Shown in pieces: positions 7,852 to 17,379 of a DNA stretch of 64,000 nt (position 1 is its first letter; each line of letters begins with the position of its first letter). The DNA is from Bifidobacterium pseudolongum subsp. globosum (GTDB lineage Bacteria; Actinomycetota; Actinomycetes; Actinomycetales; Bifidobacteriaceae): assembly GCF_004155535.1 (NCBI RefSeq), contig NZ_RYUH01000003.1, forward strand, positions 1-64,000, read 5' to 3'. A program made the translations under genes and the position numbers. A model generated the notes under the pieces. It saw only the letters and a list, made by a program, of their open reading frames with translations, did no database searches and was not told the DNA's origin.

Positions 7852-9648
7852 ATGCTTTCACTTTTTGAATGTGCCGAAAAAAGTGGGGAGGCCACCACTG
7901 CAACTACATTGGGAATCATGCAGGAAGAAGTGAAAAGCGGCGCCACCGCCGTAGGAAAATACCATTCCCACTCCATTCCGCTCGACATGGAAGACATCGA
8001 GCGCGACTGGGACAAACCGATCGCGGACGCGGGGATCGCCGCCAAGGCGAGTGTGATCGTGCGCGTGGGCATGCTCGACCTGGGGGCGGGCACCGGCAGC
8101 TTCCGCGTGCGCGAGATGATGCACCGCATCGCCTACCCGCTTGGCGTGCATGTGCGCGCGGATGTCAATCTTACTGATATTCAGGCCACGTGTACTGATG
8201 GCAAAGACCGCATCACCGAAGTCGTCAATCTGCCGTCGACCGGCGTGAACACCGAGCGCATTTGGTTGCTCGAGCACTTCGCCGACTGGTTCAGCGTGAA
8301 TCTGGGCACCGGTTCGATGTACCACCGCGAGACGAAAGTCTCCGCGGGACTTATGCAGCATCTCGATATGCGTGACGCGTCGCAGGTGTCTGCGGACATG
8401 GCGAAACGGCTGCGGGAGGAACGGCACCATGCGCGTGTCGCGGAACGCGCCGCCGCCTCCGACGCCGCCGTCGAGGATTACGAGGCCGCGCTCGCATCCC
8501 ACGGCCCGGCCAGCGGGGGCGGTGAGGTCAATGAGACCGTCATAGACGCGCTCGTCAAGGCGGACGGGCGTGGCGACGCCGCGAGCGAACAGGCCGAACA
8601 GCTCGATCTGCCGCGCGGCCGCAGGCAAGTGGTGGACGACAAGCTCGCGCAGCCGGAGCATGAGATCACCGTGCGCGACGTGCACAAGCGACTTGACATG
8701 ATTGAGCGGCGCAAACCGCTGTATTCGCCGGCGCTTTCTGGTCTCGCGTCGGCGTGCGCGTGTGCGTCCTTCGTGTTTTTGCTTGGCGGCGCGCCGTACG
8801 ACATGATTGGCGCATTCGTTGGCGCCGGACTCGGCCAGTGGCTGCGGCGACGACTGTTCGCACATCATCTCAACCAGTTCTTCGTGACCTTTGTGTGTGT
8901 GGCTGTGGCTGCATTCGCATGCGTGGGCACATTGCGCCTCATTGGCCTGTTCAACCCGCTCGCACTGCAGCACGACACGGCGTACATTGGCGCAATGCTA
9001 TTCGTCATTCCAGGTTTTCCGCTCATCACGGGCGGTCTCGATATGGCGAAGATCGATTTCCCCTCGGGCGTGCAACGGGTGATGTATGTGTTGTGCATCA
9101 TCCTGATGGCCACGCTCGCGGGGTGGATGATTGCCTCCCTTGTGCATCTCAACCCGCAGGGGTTTGAATCCCCGGACCTCGATCCGTGGGTGAATGGCGC
9201 TTTGCGCGCATTGTTTGCGTTCGTTGGCGTCTGGGGCTTCTCGATGATGTTCAACTCGCCGCAGCGCATGTGCCTTGTGGCAGCCACAATCGGTATGATT
9301 ACCGACACCTTGCGGCTTGAACTCGTGGATTATGGCCTCGCCCCGGAGGCCGGCGCGTTCATCGGCGCCATGCTCGCCGGACTGCTGGCGTCCGCGTGGC
9401 GTTCCGCGGTGAGGCACGGCATGCTGCCGCCGCACTTGGGCTACCCACGCATCTGCCTGACCGTGCCGTCGATCGTGATCATGGTGCCCGGCATGTATAT
9501 GTACCAGGCGATGTTCCACTTGGGGCAGTTCGAGACCTTGCTCGCGCTCGACTGGGCGTTCCGTGCGTTCATGGTGATCATCTGCCTGCCGATCGGATTG
9601 GCGATGGCGCGTGTGATCACCGACAAATCATGGCGGTATGACGTGTAG
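7852..9648 (+). CDS. ThrE-family threonine/serine exporter
   Basis: 598-residue inner-membrane exporter of the ThrE family (soluble DUF1212 half plus ThrE_2 half), which exports threonine and serine by proton-motive force in Corynebacterium. The N-terminal part (about 35-180) carries the family's conserved segment with R..E/N residues (SFRVREMMHRIA, LPSTGVNTERIWLLE). Residues 190-280 are a charged, probably flexible linker. From about 285 to the end there are about ten hydrophobic helices, with the family hallmark FVIPGFPLITGGLD and a later VPGMYMY. The start at 7852 is supported by AAGGTGAG 7 nt upstream; an ATG at 7918 has no ribosome site. The linker is longer than I expect for the family. 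The substrate is inferred from the family only. Confidence 0.87.
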   Translation: MLSLFECAEKSGEATTATTLGIMQEEVKSGATAVGKYHSHSIPLDMEDIERDWDKPIADAGIAAKASVIVRVGMLDLGAGTGSFRVREMMHRIAYPLGVHVRADVNLTDIQATCTDGKDRITEVVNLPSTGVNTERIWLLEHFADWFSVNLGTGSMYHRETKVSAGLMQHLDMRDASQVSADMAKRLREERHHARVAERAAASDAAVEDYEAALASHGPASGGGEVNETVIDALVKADGRGDAASEQAEQLDLPRGRRQVVDDKLAQPEHEITVRDVHKRLDMIERRKPLYSPALSGLASACACASFVFLLGGAPYDMIGAFVGAGLGQWLRRRLFAHHLNQFFVTFVCVAVAAFACVGTLRLIGLFNPLALQHDTAYIGAMLFVIPGFPLITGGLDMAKIDFPSGVQRVMYVLCIILMATLAGWMIASLVHLNPQGFESPDLDPWVNGALRALFAFVGVWGFSMMFNSPQRMCLVAATIGMITDTLRLELVDYGLAPEAGAFIGAMLAGLLASAWRSAVRHGMLPPHLGYPRICLTVPSIVIMVPGMYMYQAMFHLGQFETLLALDWAFRAFMVIICLPIGLAMARVITDKSWRYDV

Positions 9649-9700
9649 TCGACCGTGCTTGGCGAATCGCTTCGTCGCGGATTGCACCAAGGATGTTCGC

Positions 9701-9767
9701 AAAACAGTGGCCTGGTGAATCGCGTTCGTGCAATCTGCACCAACGCGATTCACCAGGCCACTGTTTT
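9701..9767. terminator. Bidirectional terminator between thrE-like gene and trpS
   Basis: A perfect 26-bp inverted repeat (9701-9726 and 9742-9767) with A-run and T-run ends and a 15-nt loop lies between two convergent genes, so it can stop both transcripts. Confidence 0.9.
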
Positions 9768-9786
9768 ATACTCCTATGACTCGTGA

Positions 9787-10890
9787 TCAGCGGTCGTAGC
9801 GCATGCCCATCGCCTCGCGCACCTGGTCGAGCGTCTCGTTCGCGATCGCGTTGGCGCGGCGGTTGCCATCGTGCAGGATGTCGCGGATCGTGTCCATGTC
9901 TTTCGCCAGTTCCTCGCGGCGCTCGCGGTGCGGCGCGAGGAACTCGTTCACGGCCTCGGTCACATACGCCTTGAGCGCGCCGCCACCGCCGTTGCCGATC
10001 TCCTCGGCGATCTCGGCGGGGTCGCGGCCCGTCACCAGGCCGGCGGTGGTGAGCAGCGCGGCCACCTGCGGGCGGTTCTCGGGGTCGAAGGTGATGTTGC
10101 GGTCGGAGTCGGTGGGGCTCTTCTTGATGAGCTTGGCCGTCTCTTCGGCCGTGGCGCCGAGCATGATCGAGTTGCCGTACGACTTGCTCATCTTGCGGCC
10201 GTCGAGTCCCGGGATCTCCGGGGCGTCGGAGAGGATCGCGGCCGGCTCCGGGAAGACCGGGTTCTTCTTCGCGTAACGCTCGTTGAAACGGCGCGCGATC
10301 GTGCGCGTGATCTCGACGTGCGGCAGGTTGTCTTTGCCGATCGGCACCACGTTCGCCTTGCAGAACAGGATGTCGCACGCCTGGTGCACGGGGTAGGTGA
10401 GCAGCAGGCCGGTCAGTGCATGGCCCGACGACTCCATCTCGGATTTGACGGTGGGGTTGCGGTGCAGTTCGGCTTCGGTCACGAGCGAAAGGAACGGCAG
10501 CATGAGCTGGTTCTCGGCAGGGATCGCGGAATGCGTGAAGATCATCGTCTTCTCGGGGTCGATGCCCGCGGCCATGTAGTCGATGACGAGGTTGAGCACA
10601 TTGTCGTCGATGTGCTCGGTGGTGTCGCGGTCGGTGATCACCTGGTAATCGGCGATGATGATGTTCGTGTTGACGCCGCGGTTCTGCATCGCCACACGCT
10701 CTTTGATCGAGCCGAAGAAGTGGCCCAGATGCAGGCGGCCGGTCGGGCGGTCGCCGGTGAGCATGGTGAACTTGCCCGGGTTCTCTTCGAGCTTCGCGAG
10801 CGTCTCATCCGAGCGTTTCTTCGCTGCGAGGAAACTCGCGCTCATCTCATTGCCTGCGGCGGTCAGTCGCGCCTCGTGTGCTTCAGCCAT
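9787..10890 (-). CDS. trpS: Tryptophanyl-tRNA synthetase
   Basis: 367-residue class I aminoacyl-tRNA synthetase that charges tRNA-Trp in the cytosol. The HIGH-type motif is seen in RPTGRLHLGHFFGS and the KMSKS loop in GRKMSKSYGN. Tryptophan-pocket helices follow the usual order. The N-terminus has about 40 extra residues compared with the shortest bacterial enzymes. I chose the ATG at 10890 (AAGGA about 11 nt upstream) over a TTG at 10899 that lies too close to that site. The gene stands alone and is convergent with the exporter. Confidence 0.95.
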   Translation of the reverse strand: MAEAHEARLTAAGNEMSASFLAAKKRSDETLAKLEENPGKFTMLTGDRPTGRLHLGHFFGSIKERVAMQNRGVNTNIIIADYQVITDRDTTEHIDDNVLNLVIDYMAAGIDPEKTMIFTHSAIPAENQLMLPFLSLVTEAELHRNPTVKSEMESSGHALTGLLLTYPVHQACDILFCKANVVPIGKDNLPHVEITRTIARRFNERYAKKNPVFPEPAAILSDAPEIPGLDGRKMSKSYGNSIMLGATAEETAKLIKKSPTDSDRNITFDPENRPQVAALLTTAGLVTGRDPAEIAEEIGNGGGGALKAYVTEAVNEFLAPHRERREELAKDMDTIRDILHDGNRRANAIANETLDQVREAMGMRYDR

Positions 10891-11036
10891 GCTCTTCAAC
10901 GTCCTTACGCCAAGAAAAAACGGGAAATCGTAGTGGTCTCATCGTAGAAATCTGAGCAGACAACAACACAGGTCATAATAAGTGGTACTCTCTTATGTGA
11001 TGAATCGATAGCAAACAGTTAATCCCAGGGGGTCAG

Positions 11037-11384
11037 ATGGGCCGCGGACGTCAGAAAGCCAAGCAGCAGAAGATAGCTAGGAAGCTCAAATACCTGACCA
11101 CTGACACGGATTATGACGAGCTTGCCAAGGAGTTGGGCGCGCACGAGCCCGGTACCGGTTCATATGACCCGTTCGCCGACGTCGAAGACGAATACACACA
11201 GCCCGAAGAGGCGCAACCGGCAGTCACCGAACCCGAAGACGACTTGGACGAGTACGCCAAATGGGCGGCCGAAGCCGCGGCGAAAGCCACCAGTGGCGAA
11301 ATGCCGGTCACGCCGGCGCCCAAACCGCACAAGCCGATTCCGATGCCAGTGCCGGAAAGCCTCAAGCACACCAAGCACGAGTGA
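11037..11384 (+). CDS. DUF3073 small protein
   Basis: 115-residue member of DUF3073, a family confined to actinobacteria and of unknown function. The conserved N-terminus MGRGRQKAKQQKIARKLKY is strongly basic, followed by a short TDYDELAKEL helix. The rest is acidic and Pro/Ala-rich, probably disordered. The start ATG has AGGGGG about 5-6 nt upstream. It is divergent from trpS and has its own terminator. There is no membrane segment, so it is likely cytosolic and perhaps binds nucleic acid through the basic end (inference). Confidence 0.85.
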   Translation: MGRGRQKAKQQKIARKLKYLTTDTDYDELAKELGAHEPGTGSYDPFADVEDEYTQPEEAQPAVTEPEDDLDEYAKWAAEAAAKATSGEMPVTPAPKPHKPIPMPVPESLKHTKHE

Positions 11385-11432
11385 GTTCGGCCGCACGGCG
11401 CACACTGCATCGCGCTGTGCGGCCGGGCGGAT

Positions 11433-11469
11433 TGCGCGGATTCCATATATTATGGAATCCGCGCATTTT
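11433..11469 (+). terminator. Terminator after the DUF3073 gene
   Basis: TGCGCGGATTCCATA (11433-11447) pairs with TATGGAATCCGCGCA (11451-11465), followed by TTTT. It lies between convergent genes. Confidence 0.85.
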
Positions 11470-11483
11470 CGTATGGGGTGCGC

Positions 11484-11891
11484 TCAGCCGAGCGGCAGCA
11501 GCGCGGAGAGGTCGTCGCGCTCGCCGACCGCGCTGATATGCCCCGCGGCGCGCTCCTCATCCCAGGTCGTGACGCCGCTCGCCACGCGCAGCCAGACGCT
11601 CGGGTCGAGTTCGATCACGTCGGGCGGGGTGAGGTTGTGCGGGTCGCTCGCCGGGCCGTCGAGGATTTTGATCGCGCCCCACGGCGCCACGCGCACCTCC
11701 ACGCCGGGGCCGGGCGCCTTGAGCTCGAGCATGTGCAGCGAGTAGCGCACGGCGAGCGCCATCGTGGGGCGCGGCAGCTGCGGCGCGATCTGCGTGCGCG
11801 GGGCGGTGCCTTCGAGCGCGTGCGCGGCGGCGCACCAGTCGTCGAACGCCTGCATGCCCGCGGCGATGTCTGTTTTGCGAATGACTGCCAT
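11484..11891 (-). CDS. SCP2/sterol-carrier-like actinobacterial protein
   Basis: 135-residue protein resembling the actinobacterial 'sterol carrier family' (bacterial SCP orthologue). It begins MAVIRKTDIAAGMQAFDDWC. It then has a beta-rich core with RYSLHMLELKAPGPGVEVRV, a PPDVIELDPSVWLRVASG strand-turn and the end WDEERAAGHISAVGERDDLS. In the family this fold has a hydrophobic pocket, but a ligand is not known. Three features favour the ATG at 11891: the conserved start of the family, the rise in coding bias there, and the lack of support for an upstream extension. No good ribosome site is visible. It is divergent from glgP, and the 246 bp between them hold both promoters. Confidence 0.75.
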   Translation of the reverse strand: MAVIRKTDIAAGMQAFDDWCAAAHALEGTAPRTQIAPQLPRPTMALAVRYSLHMLELKAPGPGVEVRVAPWGAIKILDGPASDPHNLTPPDVIELDPSVWLRVASGVTTWDEERAAGHISAVGERDDLSALLPLG

Positions 11892-12137
11892 GGGGCCATT
11901 GTGCGCGCGGGCGTGGATTGCGCATGGCGCGCATGGTGGCGCGATGCATGGTCGCCTGTCCCGCAATGCGGACTGGTGCGCGCACAAGGCGGGTTTGCTA
12001 CGGGCTTATGCTATGATTTTGAGTTTGAGAACGTATGCATATCGGGAGTGACCGTCTGGAATCCAGACAAAGACAAGAGCAGGCCTCATTCCAGTGTGCG
12101 TTCACGGAAAAATGACATGTTCAGAGGAGTCATAGAT

Positions 12138-14591
12138 ATGACCGAACTTACGGCACCGAAGTCCTCGGTAACCGCGGCGCAGTTCGCGGACGAGATCCGT
12201 AATGAGCTTAAGTACACGCAGGGCGTCACGCCTGAGCAGGCGAAGCCGGCGGATGTGTACGTTGCGGCGGCGACCGCCGTGCGCAAGCACCTGATGGATT
12301 CCTGGATGAAGACCCAGCAGGACATGATCAACGGCAACACCAAGGCCGTTGGCTACCTGTCCGCGGAGTTCCTGATGGGCAAGCAGCTGCGCAACGCGCT
12401 GCTGAACTCGGGCCTGACCGAGCAGTTCGAAGCCGCGGTGAAGGAACTCGGTTTCGACCCGCAGCAGGTGACCGACGCCGAGTACGAGCCGGGTCTGGGC
12501 AATGGTGGCCTCGGCCGTCTGGCTGCGTGCTTCATCGATTCGCTCGCCTCGCTGGGCGTGCCGGCGTTCGGCTATGGCATCCAGTACCGCTACGGCATCT
12601 TCCGTCAGGAATTCGATGAGGAAGGCCGCCAGATCGAGCGTCCGGATTACTGGCTGACCAACGAAGACCCGTGGGGCCACATCGACTACGAGCGCGATCA
12701 GCGCGTCAACTTCGGCGGCGAGGTCGTCGAGGAAGACGGCAAGCGCGTGTGGAAGCCGAGCTGGTCCGTCCGCGCCATCCCGGTCGACTACATGGTCCCG
12801 GGCTATGAGTCCGGCCGCGTCAACACGCTGCGCCTGTGGCAGGCCCGCAGCTACGACGAGTTCGATCTGCTCACCTTCAACAAGTCCGAGTACCTCGACG
12901 CGGTGAAGCCGCAGGTCAAGGCAGAGAACATCTCCAAGATCCTGTACCCGGAGGATTCCACCGAGGTCGGCAAGGAGCTGCGCCTCGAGCAGCAGTACTT
13001 CTTCGCTTCGGCTTCGATCCACGACGCGATCCGCGTGTTCTACCCGAACCAGGACAAGCCGGACCTGACCACGTTCCCGGACAAGATCTGCTTCCAGCTC
13101 AACGACACCCACCCGGTGATCGGCATTCCGGAGCTCATGCGCATCCTGCTCGACGAGTACGGCTACGATTGGGACACCGCGTGGAACATCACCACCAAGA
13201 CCTTCAACTACACCTGCCACACGCTGCTGCCTGAGGCGCTCGAGGTCTGGCCGGTCGCCCTCATCTCCAAGCTGCTGCCGCGCCACATGGAGATCATCAA
13301 CAAGATCAACGACCAGTTCATGCACGAACTCGAAGAGATGACCGACGACGAGGCCAAGGTCGAGCGCATGCGCATCGTGACCGACGGCGACACCCCGTCG
13401 GTGCGCATGGCGTACCTCGCTTCGTACGCCGGCGAGCACGTCAACGGCGTGGCCGAGCTGCACTCGCAGCTGCTCAAGGACGTGACGCTGCGCGACTTCT
13501 CGGACCTGTTCCCGAAGAAGTTCACCAACGTGACGAACGGTGTGACCCCCCGCCGCTTCATGAAGCTCGCGAACCCGGGCCTCTCCGACCTGATCACCGA
13601 GGGCCTGGGCACCGACAAGTGGCTCGAGGACCTCGAGCTGCTCAAGAACCTCGAGCCGCTCGCCCAGGACGACGAGTTCGTGAAGAAGTTCGCGCAGGTC
13701 AAGTACGACAACAAGATCAAGTTCGCTGACTTCGCCAAGCGCGAGTACGGCTTCGACATCGACTCGAGCACGATGTTCGACACGATGATCAAGCGTCTGC
13801 ACGAGTACAAGCGCCAGGCCTTGAAGATCCTCGAGGTCATCGCCACCTACGCCGACATCAAGAGCGGCAAGGTCAAGATTGAAGACGTGACCCCGCGCAC
13901 CGTGATCTTCGGCGCCAAGGCGGCCCCGGGTTACTACCTGGCCAAGATGACGATCCAGCTCATCAACAACGTGGCCAAGGTCATCAACAACGATCCGGAC
14001 GTCATGGGCAAGCTCAAGGTCGTGTTCCCGTGGAACTACAACATCCGCGTGGCCCAGTACCTGATCCCGGCGACCGAGCTCGACGAGCAGATCTCGCAGG
14101 CCGGCAAGGAAGCCTCCGGCACCTCGAACATGAAGTTCGCCCTCAACGGCGCGCTCACCGTCGGCACGCTCGACGGCGCGAACGTCGAGATCCGCGAGCG
14201 CGTGGGCGCCGACAACTTCTTCCTCTTCGGCATGACCGTCGATGAGGTCGAGAAGATGTACGCCGACGGCTACGACCCGGCGAAGTACTACGAGGCCGAC
14301 CCGCGCCTCAAGGCCGCCATCGACATGGTTGCCAAGGGCGCGTTCTCGGACGGCGACGAAGACACCTACGCCCCGCTCGTCTCCGACTGGCTGACCAAGG
14401 ACTGGTTCATGACGCTCGCCGACTTCACGGCGTACCACGACATCCAGTCCGAGATCGAGACCCTCTACGGCGATCAGCTCGAGTGGAACCGCAAGGCGAT
14501 CATCAACGTCGCCAACTCCGGTTACTTCAGCTCCGACCGCTCCATCGAGGACTACCTCGAGCGCGTGTGGATGACCGGCCCGCTCAAGTGA
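12138..14591 (+). CDS. glgP: Glycogen/starch phosphorylase (GT35)
   Basis: 817-residue phosphorylase that releases glucose-1-phosphate from glycogen or maltodextrin in the cytosol. The PLP-binding lysine lies in EASGTSNMKFALNGA (K666), followed by LTVGTLDGANVEI. The N-terminal half has the conserved AEFLMGKQLRNALL and LGNGGLGRLAACF segments. Full family length. The ATG at 12138 has GAGGAG 7-8 nt upstream; an open frame reaching back to 11478 has no coding character there. Codon bias is strong, pointing to high expression. It is monocistronic, with a promoter region in the 12000-12130 stretch and a strong terminator after it. Glucose-1-phosphate enters the bifid shunt. Confidence 0.96.
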   Translation: MTELTAPKSSVTAAQFADEIRNELKYTQGVTPEQAKPADVYVAAATAVRKHLMDSWMKTQQDMINGNTKAVGYLSAEFLMGKQLRNALLNSGLTEQFEAAVKELGFDPQQVTDAEYEPGLGNGGLGRLAACFIDSLASLGVPAFGYGIQYRYGIFRQEFDEEGRQIERPDYWLTNEDPWGHIDYERDQRVNFGGEVVEEDGKRVWKPSWSVRAIPVDYMVPGYESGRVNTLRLWQARSYDEFDLLTFNKSEYLDAVKPQVKAENISKILYPEDSTEVGKELRLEQQYFFASASIHDAIRVFYPNQDKPDLTTFPDKICFQLNDTHPVIGIPELMRILLDEYGYDWDTAWNITTKTFNYTCHTLLPEALEVWPVALISKLLPRHMEIINKINDQFMHELEEMTDDEAKVERMRIVTDGDTPSVRMAYLASYAGEHVNGVAELHSQLLKDVTLRDFSDLFPKKFTNVTNGVTPRRFMKLANPGLSDLITEGLGTDKWLEDLELLKNLEPLAQDDEFVKKFAQVKYDNKIKFADFAKREYGFDIDSSTMFDTMIKRLHEYKRQALKILEVIATYADIKSGKVKIEDVTPRTVIFGAKAAPGYYLAKMTIQLINNVAKVINNDPDVMGKLKVVFPWNYNIRVAQYLIPATELDEQISQAGKEASGTSNMKFALNGALTVGTLDGANVEIRERVGADNFFLFGMTVDEVEKMYADGYDPAKYYEADPRLKAAIDMVAKGAFSDGDEDTYAPLVSDWLTKDWFMTLADFTAYHDIQSEIETLYGDQLEWNRKAIINVANSGYFSSDRSIEDYLERVWMTGPLK

Positions 14592-14614
14592 GCCGTGCGC
14601 ATTAGCGCCTAGCA

Positions 14615-14648
14615 AGACGCCCCGGGTTGTGTGCCCGGGGCGTCTTTG
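14615..14648 (+). terminator. glgP terminator
   Basis: AGACGCCCCGGG (14615-14626) pairs with CCCGGGGCGTCT (14634-14645), then TTG and T-rich sequence. Confidence 0.9.
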
Positions 14649-14667
14649 TATTTGCGCGCGGATATAC

Positions 14668-14699
14668 AAAAACAGGGCGCCCCGTGGGGGAGCGCCCTG
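14668..14699 (-). terminator. Terminator of the DUF805 gene
   Basis: A GC-rich stem (14673-14683 with 14687-14699) is followed on the minus strand by TTTTT (complement of 14668-14672). Confidence 0.8.
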
Positions 14700-14724
14700 C
14701 TCGTTGGTGCAGTGCGGCGGTTCG

Positions 14725-15858
14725 CTACTGGCGTGCGTCGAAGCGCGCGCCCTGCGGGTCGCTCTGCTTGGCGAAGAGCACGATTGCGGTCACTGCGCCG
14801 GCAAGCATGATGAGGACGCCGATCAGCATGCCGGCCATGCTGCCGCCGAAGCCGCCGCTGCTGCCGCTCAGGCCGGAAGTCACCGCGCCGATCGTCGAGA
14901 ACGTCATCACCAGGGCGCCCAGAACCTCAATGCCGTAGGGGAGCGCGACCCAGCCGCCCGGCAGGTTCGCGTCGTGCACACGGCGCACGGCGAGCGCGAT
15001 CTGCGGCACGAGTATGGCGAGGCCCCAGATCGCGCTCAGCACGTTGAAGAAGCTGGAGGCGCGGCTGAGCAGGTTGAACACGAAGGAGACAAGGAAGAGG
15101 AACAGCATGACCCACCAGAACTCGCCGCGCGAGGCACGGCCCGAGAACGTGGCGTACTTGGTGAAGAAGCGCTTGATGGCGTTCACGAAGTCGATGCCAT
15201 ACCACGGCATGTTGATCGGCGGTTCGGCCGCGGTGGAGCCGTAGGGTGCACCCACCGGCATGCCGGGCTGCGCCGGGGCATAGCCCGGGGTCGCCGCCGG
15301 CGGCATCTGGTCGTACGACGGCACGCCCGCGTACGGCAGGCCCGTGCTCGTCGTGTAGGAAGCGGCCGGAGCGGCGGGTGCCGGCGGCACATTCGCGACC
15401 GGCGCGCCATATGTCGGTGCGGCGGCGGATGCCGGCGGCACGGCTGGCGCCTCATACGTCGGGGTGCCATAGGTCGCTGTGGTCGGGTCGACAGGCGCCG
15501 GTGCGGGGTAGGTGGGCGCCGTGTACGCCGGTGCGGCGGGCGCAGGTGCATTGAACGCCGCCGCGTTCGGGTCCACCGGCGCGCTGTACGCGGGCGTGCC
15601 ATAGGGCGTCGCGCTCGGGTCGGCCGGTGCCGGAGCCGGGGCGCCGAACGCGGGCGCGCCGTACGCCGGCGGCTGCTCGTACGGGTTCGGCGCAGGCGTG
15701 CTTGTCTCCGTGAACGTGACGGACTCACCGTAGAGAACCGGCGCGGGTTCGTTCGGCTGCGGAGCCTGCGGCGCGTTGCCCGCGGGATTCGCGGAGTCGT
15801 ACACGGGGGTCGGCTCCTGGGGCGCCTGCGGGTCAGGCGTGGTAAACGGATCGGTCAT
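14725..15858 (-). CDS. DUF805 membrane protein with long Pro/Ala-rich N-terminus
   Basis: 377-residue protein. Residues 1-215 are low-complexity Pro/Ala/Tyr/Thr-rich with repeated APxYGAP-like units, probably a disordered cytoplasmic or surface tail. From about 235 to 360 comes a DUF805 domain with its signatures YATFSGRASRGEFWW and IALAVRRVHDANLPGGW and about four membrane helices. DUF805 proteins are of unknown function. The stop is followed by a clear terminator. The ATG at 15858 is preceded on the minus strand by AAGGAG. The Pro-rich repeats vary in number between strains in such genes, so length may be polymorphic. Confidence 0.85.
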   Translation of the reverse strand: MTDPFTTPDPQAPQEPTPVYDSANPAGNAPQAPQPNEPAPVLYGESVTFTETSTPAPNPYEQPPAYGAPAFGAPAPAPADPSATPYGTPAYSAPVDPNAAAFNAPAPAAPAYTAPTYPAPAPVDPTTATYGTPTYEAPAVPPASAAAPTYGAPVANVPPAPAAPAASYTTSTGLPYAGVPSYDQMPPAATPGYAPAQPGMPVGAPYGSTAAEPPINMPWYGIDFVNAIKRFFTKYATFSGRASRGEFWWVMLFLFLVSFVFNLLSRASSFFNVLSAIWGLAILVPQIALAVRRVHDANLPGGWVALPYGIEVLGALVMTFSTIGAVTSGLSGSSGGFGGSMAGMLIGVLIMLAGAVTAIVLFAKQSDPQGARFDARQ

Positions 15859-16042
15859 GGTCGGTTCTCCTTGGCGTCAGTGTCATGCAGCATCGCTAAC
15901 GTTTGCAAACCGCGATGATTGCAACACAATAACATAGTGGTTCTGAGTATAAGGCACACTGATTTACGCGGCAATTCAGTATCCGGAAACGGTTGCATTG
16001 CTGTGGTATGGGGGCCTTGGTGCTGCATATGCGGGCAATGCG

Positions 16043-16071
16043 AAAGGCCGCACCACAGTGGTGCGGCCTTT
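16043..16071 (-). terminator. Terminator of the small membrane protein gene
   Basis: A 14-bp perfect stem AAAGGCCGCACCAC / GTGGTGCGGCCTTT with a one-base loop, 50 bp after the stop of the minus-strand gene at 16120. Confidence 0.8.
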
Positions 16072-16119
16072 ATGCCGGGGCGCCGGCGCTATACGCTGCC
16101 CCAATCAGTATCTGAACCG

Positions 16120-16347
16120 TCAGGCGACGTCTGCGGCAGGGGCGTCAGCCTTGTCCAGGTCGTCTTCCGCCTTATCTTTCGCGAGCGTCAGATCAACGGG
16201 GGAAGAGCTGTTCTCCCACGGTTCCTCCCACGGATCGTAATCTGGGTTCTGCTGCTTGTAGACGTAGACGCCCACGACCGCGGCGAGCAGGGCGCCGAAG
16301 AGCAGCGCGAAGAACTTCCAACCGTTTGAAGACTTATGATTCTCCAT
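16120..16347 (-). CDS. Small single-pass membrane protein
   Basis: 75-residue protein beginning MENHKSSNGWKFF. It has one membrane helix (about residues 11-31, FFALLFGALLAAVVGVYVYK), then an acidic, Trp-containing tail (DYDPWEEPWEN) that ends in charged Asp/Lys/Ala sequence. The ribosome site AAAGGAG lies 6-7 nt before the ATG. The topology is probably N-terminus in. I do not recognise a family with certainty; such proteins are common next to the crgA region of bifidobacteria. It is divergent from the rhomboid gene, and the 195 bp between them hold both promoters. Confidence 0.8.
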   Translation of the reverse strand: MENHKSSNGWKFFALLFGALLAAVVGVYVYKQQNPDYDPWEEPWENSSSPVDLTLAKDKAEDDLDKADAPAADVA

Positions 16348-16529
16348 GACGGCTCCTTTCCATGTTGGCGTTGACCGGTGTCCCCAGCCAACTCTGCTCT
16401 CCATCATAAAGCCAAGGCCGCATCTGCGCGACCGCATTGTGCTGATGGCAAGTCGGGTTCGGCTGGCATGCACACCCGTCTTCCAGCTTACCCCATCCGC
16501 GCGTGGATTGTCCGGGCTGTGCGCGTTGG

Positions 16530-16535
16530 TAGGGT
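16530..16535 (+). promoter_or_regulatory. -10 box of a leaderless rhomboid gene
   Basis: TAGGGT ends 7 nt before the ATG at 16543, and no ribosome-binding site lies between, so the transcript would begin at or near the start codon. Confidence 0.5.
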
Positions 16536-16542
16536 AGCGGGT

Positions 16543-17346
16543 ATGGCACATCAACGTTTCAGTCTGTTCCCCGATTCCCCTCATATGCGGCAGGTGTTTT
16601 CCGCGCGCTCCATCCGCACCCGTTGGCGCAACAACGACCCCGTGGTGACTGCTGCGATCATGCTGGCGTGCACGGCGCTGTGGATCGTGGAGCTGCTGCT
16701 GAGTTTCCTGGCGCCGCAGCTGCTCAACGGACTGCTGCAGTTCGGCATGTTCCAGCCGGCTTCCGCGTTCCGCGAACCATGGACGTTCATCACGTCGATG
16801 TTTCTGCACGAACCGCGGTCGATATTCCATATCCTGTTCAACATGCTCACCTTATGGGCTGTCGGGCCGTTCCTCGAACGCCTGATGGGGCATTGGGCGT
16901 ATCTGGTGCTGTACGCCGTCTCGGGCATCGGCGGCGGCATGGGCATGATGGTGTGGGCCGCATTGGGCAACGACCAGTTCAACTGGCTCACCTCGTCGTA
17001 CGGTGCCTCGGGCGCGCTGTTCGGCCTGTTCGCCGCATGTCTGGTGGTGTACCGCAAGGCCGGGGCCGATCTGCGCTCCATGCTCATCTGGATGGGCATC
17101 AACTTCCTCATGCCGCTCATCATGCCCAACATCGCCTGGCAGGCGCATCTGGGCGGATTCGTCGTGGGCGGTCTGCTCACGCTGCTCACGATCGACGGCG
17201 TGCCCGCGCTCCGCCGCAAATCGACGCTTGTGCGCATCGGCATATATGGCGGTGTGTTCGTGGTGATCATGGCGGTGGTCTTCGCGTTCTGCAATGCGGG
17301 GAATCCAGTGTTGCAACCTACGGTCTGGACCGCCAATCTGGGGTGA
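16543..17346 (+). CDS. Rhomboid intramembrane serine protease
   Basis: 267-residue membrane protease that cuts substrate helices within the lipid bilayer. Six or seven helices are seen from about residue 38. The oxyanion/early motif HILFN (in SIFHILFNMLTLW), the catalytic serine in SSYGASGALFG (S156) and the catalytic histidine in WQAHLGGFVVGG (H202) are all present, so it should be active. A rhomboid gene next to crgA and pknB is conserved in Streptomyces and relatives. The start is set by a TAGGGT box 7 nt upstream, so the mRNA is likely leaderless. The substrate is unknown. The stop is followed directly by the DnaA-box cluster. Confidence 0.93.
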   Translation: MAHQRFSLFPDSPHMRQVFSARSIRTRWRNNDPVVTAAIMLACTALWIVELLLSFLAPQLLNGLLQFGMFQPASAFREPWTFITSMFLHEPRSIFHILFNMLTLWAVGPFLERLMGHWAYLVLYAVSGIGGGMGMMVWAALGNDQFNWLTSSYGASGALFGLFAACLVVYRKAGADLRSMLIWMGINFLMPLIMPNIAWQAHLGGFVVGGLLTLLTIDGVPALRRKSTLVRIGIYGGVFVVIMAVVFAFCNAGNPVLQPTVWTANLG

Positions 17347-17379
17347 CTGACCCCACTCAAGAGAATTACACGCATGTAG

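Noticed and set aside
11478..12137. Upstream extension of the glgP reading frame
   Set aside because: It overlaps the SCP2-like gene on the other strand and has no family similarity; the ribosome site and conserved N-terminus point to 12138.
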